Notes under the pieces: model-generated
What the model was told of the DNA's origin: nothing
What the model saw: the letters and a program-made list of their open reading frames with translations, nothing else
Databases searched by the model: none
In this document: piece by piece, positions 12,933-19,888 of the stretch
How positions within the stretch are numbered: the stretch's first letter is position 1
How the letters are laid out: each line of letters begins with the position of its first letter
Made by a program: the position numbers and the translations under genes
Source of the DNA: Pseudomonadota bacterium
GTDB lineage: Bacteria; Pseudomonadota; Alphaproteobacteria; UBA2136; UBA6156
Assembly (NCBI GenBank): GCA_009927255.1
Contig: RFNJ01000060.1
Location: 1 to 21,647 of the forward strand
Reading direction: 5' to 3'
DNA: 21,647 bases

Positions 12933-15074
12933 GTGGCAGCTGTGCATCAGGTAAAAATTCCGCTCCCGCTTTTGCCGCGTCAGCTTGCCATGCTGGCCGG
13001 GCGCTGGAATTTAGCCGCTGGCGAAGCGCCTCACCTCGCTGCCCAGCTCCCCGAGCTCACCCAACAACCGGCCGTCATTACCCAAACCCAGTGGAGCACA
13101 CTGGCGCCACTAAATCTCCCGCTAGAACCCACTCGCCACGGCCACCACCTCGTCGTGGATGAATCCTTCCAGTTTGCCGCCACCGGTCAGCCCGATCACA
13201 TCCCCATCGCGCCGTTGTTCGTGAAAGACCTCTCGGGCCGCGTCATTCATACGGGCCTGATGCCACTACCCTCGCCCCCCACCCTACCGTTATTCCCCGC
13301 AGGCTGCACCGACGTTTCCGCCGAAGTCCCCGGCGCCGAATGGATTGAAAATGCCATCTTCACCACCTTCCGCTGCCTCAATGTCTCCGTCATTCCCCAA
13401 CAACACGCCGCAACGTCCGATGCCAACCCCACCGCCATATTGGTTGCTGCCTACGCCAATCCCACCCAACACCCCTACAAAATCCGCCCCGATACATTTT
13501 ATCAAGATGGCTGGCGCCTCCCGCAAACCACTCGCCTGTTTGCGCGTAGCGTACCAGTAGTAGAATCCGACGCCGCCGCCCACGAATTCATGCACCGCTG
13601 GCAGTCTCGCCCCAGCGGCCAGTCGTATGAAGACTTCTACGAAGCCAACAGCGGCCCGCAGTGGTATGAAAATTTCTTCCTTCGCGGCGTCACAGTTATT
13701 CCCACGTTTGAAGCCTGCAACGGCCATTACCAAGTCGCCCCCGATTTTTCAGTTACGGGCGCCGAAGCTGGCCGCGCCGTCCCCGGCCTGCACCATGTGG
13801 TTAGCCAGCAAGCCTCCAATCTACCCGCGGGCACCATTTTGCAAGTGGTCGAGCCCGGCTACGTCACCGCCAATAAAGTCCACCCCGCCCAAGTGGTGGT
13901 CTCCAACGGCGCGCAGGCACCAGTGATGGAACCCCAACCGCTGCTCCCTAATCTCGAACTCCCTCACCCCCGCGTCGGCGGCCTGTGGGGAGACGTCTGG
14001 CTCCCCACCCACCCCCAACACTTCACCGCCCCCGCCCTGTGGGACTGGCTCCCCAGCGGCCACTTCGTGCAAATCAGCGGCCCCTTGTGGGACCCTCTCC
14101 ACTACACCTACGCCTCCACCCCCGCCATCATCCGCGCCGCCCGCAAGCCGGTGGCCGATAACCCCCATGTCTACACCCTGCCACCGGCCTTCCGCCAAAG
14201 GTTCTACCCCTTAGTCGCCCAAAATTGGTACGATACCTTCAACGAGCGCACCGCCGCCGAAAGAGCCGCCAACCACCCACTGCATGGGTCGGTGCTGGAT
14301 GGTATCCCCCTCACCGAAAACATCGCCAGCATCGGCTACCACCCACTGCCAGCAGGCTTAGAGTACGAGCTCTCCCCAGCGCTTTTCCCCCAGCTACACC
14401 CATCTCACCGTTTTGGCAGTTGCCCAGGCCATCTTAAAACCCAACTTGCCTTGGTAGTAAGTTTGCTTAAACCAGCGGCAGAACTCGCCAAATACCACAT
14501 GGTCACCACCGAACCCCTGCGCCAATTGCTCGCCCGTATGGAATCTGCATCACCAAACAGTGCCCATTCCGCCACACCCGCCAGCCAAAATACCAACGCG
14601 GTAACTGCCACCTCTGCGCCCACATGGCAGCAGTCGTTGCAAACCAGTTGGCTGCCATTTTTGGCACCCAGTCAGTTGCTTATCAACGTCAAGCGCCTCT
14701 TCGCCAACCGCACCTATCGCCAAGCCTTGGCGGCCTATCATCCGGGTTTGCCGCAGTCACTTTTCCGCTTCCGTGAATCCGCGCTGGCGTGGCGCCGCCT
14801 GCGCTATCGGCTGGTCACTAAGTATCCCGCCGCCTGGTGCCACGCGGTGGCCAAGGGGCTGGAAATGGAAACCGCCGAAACCCAACTCGGCCAGTTTACC
14901 GAATCTCAGCACCACACCGCAGCTTCTCAGCTCTATCAACCGTTCCAGCGCTTGGCACTGGCAGCGGTGCTGCCCAAAGTGGCGCCAAAAGCGGCGGCAA
15001 AAGTAGGGGGGGCAGGTTTGCCTTTCGCGCCCCATGCAGGTAAAGTCAAAGCAGCAAGAAAGTCTGGCACCTAA
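12933..15074 (+). CDS. Unrecognised 713-residue protein encoded within the T4SS gene run
   Basis: A single long frame starting at GTG 12933; an in-frame stop at 12915 limits any extension. The product has no signal peptide and no membrane segment, so it is probably cytoplasmic or a T4SS-exported protein. It is rich in Pro, His, Trp and Tyr, with aromatic clusters such as SGPQWYENFF, LWDWLPSGHFVQ and NWYDTFNERTAAERA, and it has a Ser/Thr/Ala spacer near 545-565. The C-terminal 30 residues are Ala/Lys/Pro-rich and basic (KVKAARKSGT). I recognise no domain. It occupies the slot before traB that holds traK on F, but lacks TraK features. The next ATG follows seven bases after the stop, so it is part of the same operon. 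A structural T4SS part or a secreted substrate are both possible. Confidence 0.7.
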   Translation: MAAVHQVKIPLPLLPRQLAMLAGRWNLAAGEAPHLAAQLPELTQQPAVITQTQWSTLAPLNLPLEPTRHGHHLVVDESFQFAATGQPDHIPIAPLFVKDLSGRVIHTGLMPLPSPPTLPLFPAGCTDVSAEVPGAEWIENAIFTTFRCLNVSVIPQQHAATSDANPTAILVAAYANPTQHPYKIRPDTFYQDGWRLPQTTRLFARSVPVVESDAAAHEFMHRWQSRPSGQSYEDFYEANSGPQWYENFFLRGVTVIPTFEACNGHYQVAPDFSVTGAEAGRAVPGLHHVVSQQASNLPAGTILQVVEPGYVTANKVHPAQVVVSNGAQAPVMEPQPLLPNLELPHPRVGGLWGDVWLPTHPQHFTAPALWDWLPSGHFVQISGPLWDPLHYTYASTPAIIRAARKPVADNPHVYTLPPAFRQRFYPLVAQNWYDTFNERTAAERAANHPLHGSVLDGIPLTENIASIGYHPLPAGLEYELSPALFPQLHPSHRFGSCPGHLKTQLALVVSLLKPAAELAKYHMVTTEPLRQLLARMESASPNSAHSATPASQNTNAVTATSAPTWQQSLQTSWLPFLAPSQLLINVKRLFANRTYRQALAAYHPGLPQSLFRFRESALAWRRLRYRLVTKYPAAWCHAVAKGLEMETAETQLGQFTESQHHTAASQLYQPFQRLALAAVLPKVAPKAAAKVGGAGLPFAPHAGKVKAARKSGT

Positions 15075-15080
15075 AAACAC

Positions 15081-16526
15081 ATGGCCCCCGAATCTAACGC
15101 CCCCGAAGTTATCAGCCGCACTGGCGCCAAAGCGGCCGCGCCAGCCGCTGGCGTGGGCGGCGCTTTGCAGCGTTTTGCTGCCCTACCCATGCAGGCCAAG
15201 GTGGCGGTCGGGGTTGGCGCGTTGTTTGCATTTCTGTGGCTGTTTGGCAGTGGCGGTGGCAACCAAGCACCCAATACTTCGGTTAACTTAGGTAACACCA
15301 ATGCCGCCAGCCCCACCGATGTCTTCCGCGGCCTCGAATCCGACCGCCCCGCCTTGATGCAAAACGTCTACGAACAAAACCGCCGCGACATGGCCGAGTT
15401 CCGCGAACGGATTGAATCCAATTTTCAAGAGCGCGACAAAGCTCTGCAAGATGCCTTGGCCCAAAACCAAGAACTCCAGCGCCAAATGGGCCAAATGATG
15501 AATGATTTTACCAGCGAGATTAAAAACCTGCAGTCGGAAAGGGCCAAAGACGCCGAGCGCCTTGCCCAACTGGCTGAACAACAACGTCAAATTGAAATGA
15601 ATGCCGCAACCGATGGCGCAGGCCCAGTCATCCAAGGCCGCAAACAGCGCATCAACCAAGTCAGCCTCGGCCCTGCCAGTGGCCCGCGTGGGGGCGGGCT
15701 GCTCAGCCCTTTAGGTCGGGGGCTGGGGGCGGGCAATAACCAGCTTCCCGCCCAACCCGGCAGCGGCGTTAAGCTACCCTTCATTCCACCATTGGGTTTT
15801 GTGCGCGCTACATTGCTCAATGGGGTCGACGCCCTCACCGGCGGCACGCCCACTCCAGCGCTCGCCCGCATTTCCGGCTCCTACCAAACCGCACTTAATA
15901 GCACGGTTAGCTTGGATGGCTGCTTTGTGCTGATCGAATTCAGCGGCAATATCTCCACCGAAAGGGCGGTCGGTAAACCCGCCCGAATGACGTGTGTCTA
16001 CCCCGACAGCGGCGCCGCAACCTATAGCCTATCAGGGTATGTGGTGGATGCGGAAGACGGCGTCATCGGCGTCCCCGGTGTGTTGTATGAAGGCGACCCA
16101 ACCCGCCTTGCTGCCGCCATAGTTGCCGACTTCGCTGCCGGTATCGGTAAAATCGTGGTTGAAAATCAACAAACCACCAGCACCAACAGCACCAACGGCG
16201 CCACCACCAGCGCACTCACTGGCGATGAAACCCGCGCTGAATTAGCTGGCGGTGTCGATAAATCCATGTCCAAACTTAGCGAGTATCTGATGGAGCGCGT
16301 CAACCGCGTGCAACCCTTCATTCGCCTCGATGCCACCCGCGAAATCAATATGGTCATTCTCAATGGTACCGAACTCCGCGCCGAAGGTAGCCCTTGGACG
16401 TTATTGTTCGATGCCAACGCCGCCGATAAATCCCGTGCCCGCGGCACGCCTGCCAACCAGGCGCAAGCCCTTGGCCAACAAGATATCGAATCCAACGCCA
16501 ACCTATCAACCAACGAGGCCCAGTAA
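15081..16526 (+). CDS. traB: TraB/VirB10-like T4SS scaffold protein
   Basis: TraB of F-type systems spans the inner membrane and reaches the outer-membrane core complex, linking the ATPase to the channel. The 481-residue product shows this plan: a cytoplasmic Ala/Pro-rich N-terminus, one membrane helix (about 39-56), a periplasmic coiled coil (about 88-175, with FRERIESNFQERDKALQ), a Gly/Pro/Gln-rich linker, then the VirB10/TrbI-type beta domain from about 231. In that domain GFVRATLLNGVDALTGG, DGCFVLIEF, STERAVGKPARMTC and LSGYVVDAEDGVIGVPG match the F-TraB pattern, including two Cys (281, 305). The C-terminus has a Thr/Asn-rich stretch and a last helix region near 400-440. It overlaps neither neighbour: seven bases after the 713-residue gene and one base before the lipoprotein gene. 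No Shine-Dalgarno is clear. Confidence 0.85.
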   Translation: MAPESNAPEVISRTGAKAAAPAAGVGGALQRFAALPMQAKVAVGVGALFAFLWLFGSGGGNQAPNTSVNLGNTNAASPTDVFRGLESDRPALMQNVYEQNRRDMAEFRERIESNFQERDKALQDALAQNQELQRQMGQMMNDFTSEIKNLQSERAKDAERLAQLAEQQRQIEMNAATDGAGPVIQGRKQRINQVSLGPASGPRGGGLLSPLGRGLGAGNNQLPAQPGSGVKLPFIPPLGFVRATLLNGVDALTGGTPTPALARISGSYQTALNSTVSLDGCFVLIEFSGNISTERAVGKPARMTCVYPDSGAATYSLSGYVVDAEDGVIGVPGVLYEGDPTRLAAAIVADFAAGIGKIVVENQQTTSTNSTNGATTSALTGDETRAELAGGVDKSMSKLSEYLMERVNRVQPFIRLDATREINMVILNGTELRAEGSPWTLLFDANAADKSRARGTPANQAQALGQQDIESNANLSTNEAQ

Positions 16527-16527
16527 C

Positions 16528-17013
16528 ATGAAGCCACGCCACCTCACCCTCACCTGCCTCCTCGCCGCTACGCTGCTGCTGCCCTCCTGTCGCTACTATG
16601 GCAGCGCCATCCCGCCAGAAAACCCGATGAGTATGGAAACAGCCTTGGGCACCGCCACCACCCAAGGCGGCAGCGGCGCCCGCAACAAACCCGTCATCCG
16701 CCAATCCACTCGCCCACGGGTGGAGCGCCCCAGCTACTTGCCTGAAAAAGAACTCGCACTGGTCAGCCCACCCAAAACGCTCCTGCTCTGGACGTATCCG
16801 CACATTACCGACGACAACACCCGCGTCTTCGGCAGTTGGAGCACCATCTTCCTCACCGATAGGTATGAATGGGCCCGCCCCGCGAATGAGCTACCCATGA
16901 ACGAAGACGATGCCGGCGGCCCCGCAGGCCGTCCCAACCTCGGCCCCGAACCTACAAGTGGTCCCATGGGCGGCCCCATGTCCGGCGACATCCTCGGCAA
17001 TTCACCGCAATAA
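16528..17013 (+). CDS. traV: TraV-like outer-membrane lipoprotein of the T4SS
   Basis: The 161-residue product has a lipoprotein signal peptide: MKPRHLTLTCLLAATLLLPSC with the lipidated Cys at 21. The core KTLLLWTYPHITDDNTRVFGSW followed by RYEWARP fits the TraV pattern, in which a Leu/Ile-Trp-x-x-Pro strand, an acidic turn and a closing Arg-x-x-Trp are kept. TraV works with TraK and TraB in the outer-membrane core. The C-terminus is Gly/Pro/Met-rich and low in complexity. The ATG follows one base after the traB-like stop. The frame is open farther upstream, inside traB, but the lipoprotein signal decides the start. Order B-V-C, as on F, supports the call; similarity alone would be moderate. 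Confidence 0.75.
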   Translation: MKPRHLTLTCLLAATLLLPSCRYYGSAIPPENPMSMETALGTATTQGGSGARNKPVIRQSTRPRVERPSYLPEKELALVSPPKTLLLWTYPHITDDNTRVFGSWSTIFLTDRYEWARPANELPMNEDDAGGPAGRPNLGPEPTSGPMGGPMSGDILGNSPQ

Positions 17014-17040
17014 CAGCACAACATACGGCAAAAATAAAAA

Positions 17041-19644
17041 ATGGGCCTGCTTCACAAAAATCACTACACGCCGCCCAGGCCCTATCAACTGGCCGAACAA
17101 CTACCGTATTTTGAATTCAACGAAGACCCATCCTCCGCCCTCTACCGCGTCCATTTGCTAAAAGACGGCGCTCTGGGCATCTGCTGGAAATGCCCCGTCC
17201 CCGCCAGCTACTCGTTCGATAGCGGCTACAACGACACCATCAACGAACTCCGCACCTTCCTCGAAAGCCTCCAGCAGGAGTACGAAGCCCAAGTCATCAT
17301 CACTTCACACAACAACCTCACCAAGCCGCTGCAAAACTACCTTGAAGCCACCCCCAACCTCGAGCGCGCCAAAATGCTCCGCCAATCCCGCGCCGAAAAA
17401 ATCCGCGACGCTGGCGCACGTGGCTACGCGGTGTCGGAACGCGGCTTCACCCGCCTGCGCGAAACCTACATGGTGGTCACCCTGCGCACCATGGAAAACG
17501 TCGAGCGCTTCGGCCTGCTGAAAGTTATCCTCGAAGTCGCCTACCAAGGCATCGCGGTGGTGATGATGTCGCTCGGCCTACCGGTCAGCAAAGTCACCGG
17601 CTGGTTTGTCGAAGAAACCGTCAAAATGGCATTGGTGGAATTCCGCGAAGCGATCATGGCCGCCGAAAACACCCTGAATAATATGTTCGAACTCCAGCGG
17701 ATGTCACTCGAAGACCTCAAAGAACACTACTGGCAAGCCTACGCCCCCAGCTACAAAGACCCCATTCAGCGGATAACGGTCGACCCCCTCCGCCCCTTCG
17801 CCGAACAAGTCTTCCCCCTCCCCATTGAAAATACGTGGGACATCGTCAAAATCGGCGCCGACTACCAAGGCACCGTCATGCTCGCCATGATGCCCGACAA
17901 CGTCGCCGCCGACTTCCTCGGCACCATCCGCCGCACGCTCAACAGCCAAATCACCTTTTTCTGTAACATGACAGCCGCCAACCAACAGTTGGAAAAAGTC
18001 AAAATCACCCTCTCCGCCGCCATGCGTAAGCGGGTGGCAGGTGCCTTCAATAAAGAAGAAGCCGAGCTCTACGCCCAAGAAGCCTCCGAAGTCAAAAGCC
18101 GCCTCTTCAGCGGCCGCAAAATCGTCTACAGCATGGTCGGCGTGATTGTCCACGGCAAAACCAAGGAAGAGGTGGAAGACAACCTCCTGCGCATCTCCTC
18201 ACAATTCAAAAAATTGTCAGTGGTGCCAGACGTTGAAAAGTCCATGTCGCTACAAGCACTTAGCTACAGCTGGCCACTCACCTGGCGCGCCCGCTACTCC
18301 ACCCCCTTCGCCCGTACCCGTCGGGTATTAACTGATGATATTATCGACCTCCTCCCCATCCACGGCCACTGGGGCGGCCACGGTCGGGCGGGCACAAGGC
18401 ATGAGCGCCACACTCCCCAAGCCCTCTACGTCAACCGCGACGGCGAGATTACGTTCTTCGACCACACCAGCTCCGACTTCATGAACTGGCACTACGCCAT
18501 CACCGGAACGTCAGGTTCAGGTAAAAGCTTTGCGGTGGTGGATTTAACTCTGCAAATGTTCAGTGCCGGTATCGAAAAACAGTACCTGATGACCATCAAA
18601 GACGACTACGACCGCTTCGCCGAAACCATGGGCAAATTGATTATTATCGACCTCGACCGGCAAGACGTCTGCATCAATCCCTTCGCTGGCGAAATCTCCA
18701 AACACCGCCTCCAGCAATGGACAACCTCAGTCGAGTTGATGATCCAAAAAGGCGACTACAAAATCACTCGGGTTGAACAACGCCTCATCGAACAAGTCTG
18801 CCAATACGCCTACGATATTGTGCCACCCGACGATGTCCTCCGCCCCACCTGGATTCAACAAGGCTTCCTCAAATTCCCCTACGCCGATGAAGACAGCCGC
18901 ACGGCGGGGATGACCATGGCCCGCGAAATCGGCTCCTATTGCGAAGAAGGCATCTACGGCAAAATGTTCGACGCCCCCCCCAGCTTCACCGAAAAAGACA
19001 AGCTGGTGGTCTTCAACCTGCAAAACGTCCTGAACGAAAAAATCTCCGACGTGATTATCAATGCTATTTTTACGATGATCGACAACGTCATGTATCTTGG
19101 CAACCGCGGCGAGAAAAAGCATTTGCTGGTCGATGAAATGGTCAGCATGATCTCCGCCAAAGGCGGCGCCGCCGTCGCCAACCAGCTCAAGCGCGCCTTC
19201 CGCACCTACCGCTCGCTCAACTGCATGTGCGGCATCGCCAGCCAAAACGAAGAAGACCTCACCACCGAAGTTGGCCAAGCGATCATCGGTAACATCACCA
19301 AGCGAATGGTGCTTAAACCCCGCCGCGAAATGATTCCCATGCTGATGGAATCTTTGGGCCTGCGCTCCGAACGCCACCAGCAAAACATTGCCAGTCTCGA
19401 TACCCGTCCTGGTTTTTATAGCGAATTCTACCTCATGTCCCCCCACGGCGAAGTGGTCTGCCGCCTGATCCCCGACAAACTCACCTACGCACTGGCCACC
19501 ACCACACCCGACGACGTCGCCGAAATCAGAAGGCTCCGCGAAGAAAACGGCGGCGACTGGTGGCAAGCAACAGTAGCCTTTGCCGAAAGATTCCCCCACG
19601 GCGTCCGCGCCGCCCGCCACGCTGCCCGCGCCGCCAAGAAGTGA
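17041..19644 (+). CDS. traC: TraC/VirB4-family T4SS ATPase
   Basis: This cytoplasmic ATPase energises assembly of the pilus and T4SS. The 867-residue product matches the F-type TraC length. The N-terminal half has the TraC_F-like domain, with PYFEFNED near the start, the LSYSWPLTWRARY segment, and the conserved P-I-H-G-H-W-G-G turn before the ATPase core. The core carries Walker A GTSGSGKS (489-496), a TIKDDYDRF strand, INPFAG, and Walker B LLVDEM (Asp698, Glu699), then RAFRTYRSLN and SQNEEDL, typical of VirB4-type motor domains. The C-terminal end is basic and Ala/Arg-rich (RAARHAARAAKK). No membrane helix is apparent. It begins 27 bases after the traV-like gene, with AT-rich sequence and no clear Shine-Dalgarno. 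A double hairpin overlaps and follows its TGA stop. Confidence 0.92.
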   Translation: MGLLHKNHYTPPRPYQLAEQLPYFEFNEDPSSALYRVHLLKDGALGICWKCPVPASYSFDSGYNDTINELRTFLESLQQEYEAQVIITSHNNLTKPLQNYLEATPNLERAKMLRQSRAEKIRDAGARGYAVSERGFTRLRETYMVVTLRTMENVERFGLLKVILEVAYQGIAVVMMSLGLPVSKVTGWFVEETVKMALVEFREAIMAAENTLNNMFELQRMSLEDLKEHYWQAYAPSYKDPIQRITVDPLRPFAEQVFPLPIENTWDIVKIGADYQGTVMLAMMPDNVAADFLGTIRRTLNSQITFFCNMTAANQQLEKVKITLSAAMRKRVAGAFNKEEAELYAQEASEVKSRLFSGRKIVYSMVGVIVHGKTKEEVEDNLLRISSQFKKLSVVPDVEKSMSLQALSYSWPLTWRARYSTPFARTRRVLTDDIIDLLPIHGHWGGHGRAGTRHERHTPQALYVNRDGEITFFDHTSSDFMNWHYAITGTSGSGKSFAVVDLTLQMFSAGIEKQYLMTIKDDYDRFAETMGKLIIIDLDRQDVCINPFAGEISKHRLQQWTTSVELMIQKGDYKITRVEQRLIEQVCQYAYDIVPPDDVLRPTWIQQGFLKFPYADEDSRTAGMTMAREIGSYCEEGIYGKMFDAPPSFTEKDKLVVFNLQNVLNEKISDVIINAIFTMIDNVMYLGNRGEKKHLLVDEMVSMISAKGGAAVANQLKRAFRTYRSLNCMCGIASQNEEDLTTEVGQAIIGNITKRMVLKPRREMIPMLMESLGLRSERHQQNIASLDTRPGFYSEFYLMSPHGEVVCRLIPDKLTYALATTTPDDVAEIRRLREENGGDWWQATVAFAERFPHGVRAARHAARAAKK

Positions 19645-19691
19645 CATCGCGCAAGCGATGTCACCCCAGCGAAGGCTGGGGTCCATTTTTT
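19641..19691 (+). terminator. Double-hairpin terminator at the end of the T4SS gene run
   Basis: A perfect 10-bp hairpin (19641-19650 with 19655-19664, loop GCAA) includes the traC-like stop. A second 8-bp hairpin (19663-19670 with 19675-19682, ACCCCAGC/GCTGGGGT, loop GAAG) is followed by six T (19686-19691). The second hairpin with GCGAAGGC at its centre is of a kind dispersed in many alphaproteobacterial genomes (its frames read like WTPAFAGVT). Here it is well placed to end transcription. Confidence 0.8.
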
Positions 19692-19714
19692 AAAGCCCCG
19701 AATAAAGCACTTGT

Positions 19715-19780
19715 CCCCGGAAGCGCCTTGGGCCAAAACGCCCCTATGCGTTTTGGGGCGCCCAAGGCTGCTATCCGGGG
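19715..19780. repeat. Large palindromic element, copy C
   Basis: Outer arms CCCCGGA/TCCGGGG (19715-19721, 19774-19780), a short AGC/GCT pair (19722-19724 with 19770-19772), middle arms GCCTTGGGC/GCCCAAGGC (19725-19733, 19760-19768), and an inner arm CAAAACGC/GCGTTTTG (19734-19741, 19748-19755) with loop CCCTAT. The bulge GGGC (19756-19759) matches the GGGT bulges of copies A and B in size and side. Confidence 0.85.
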
Positions 19781-19888
19781 CCGCGTGATTATTGCTCCGC
19801 TCCTGCCCATCAATGCAGCATCAGCGCCAGCACCCACACCCAAAATCCCCTAGTAACTCCCTGCAACACAAGCTAAACTTGCACCACC

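Noticed and set aside
19641..19780. CRISPR array or attachment site in the hairpin-rich region after traC
   Set aside because: The elements are two distinct palindromes, not evenly spaced direct repeats with unique spacers, and no integrase or tRNA is nearby.
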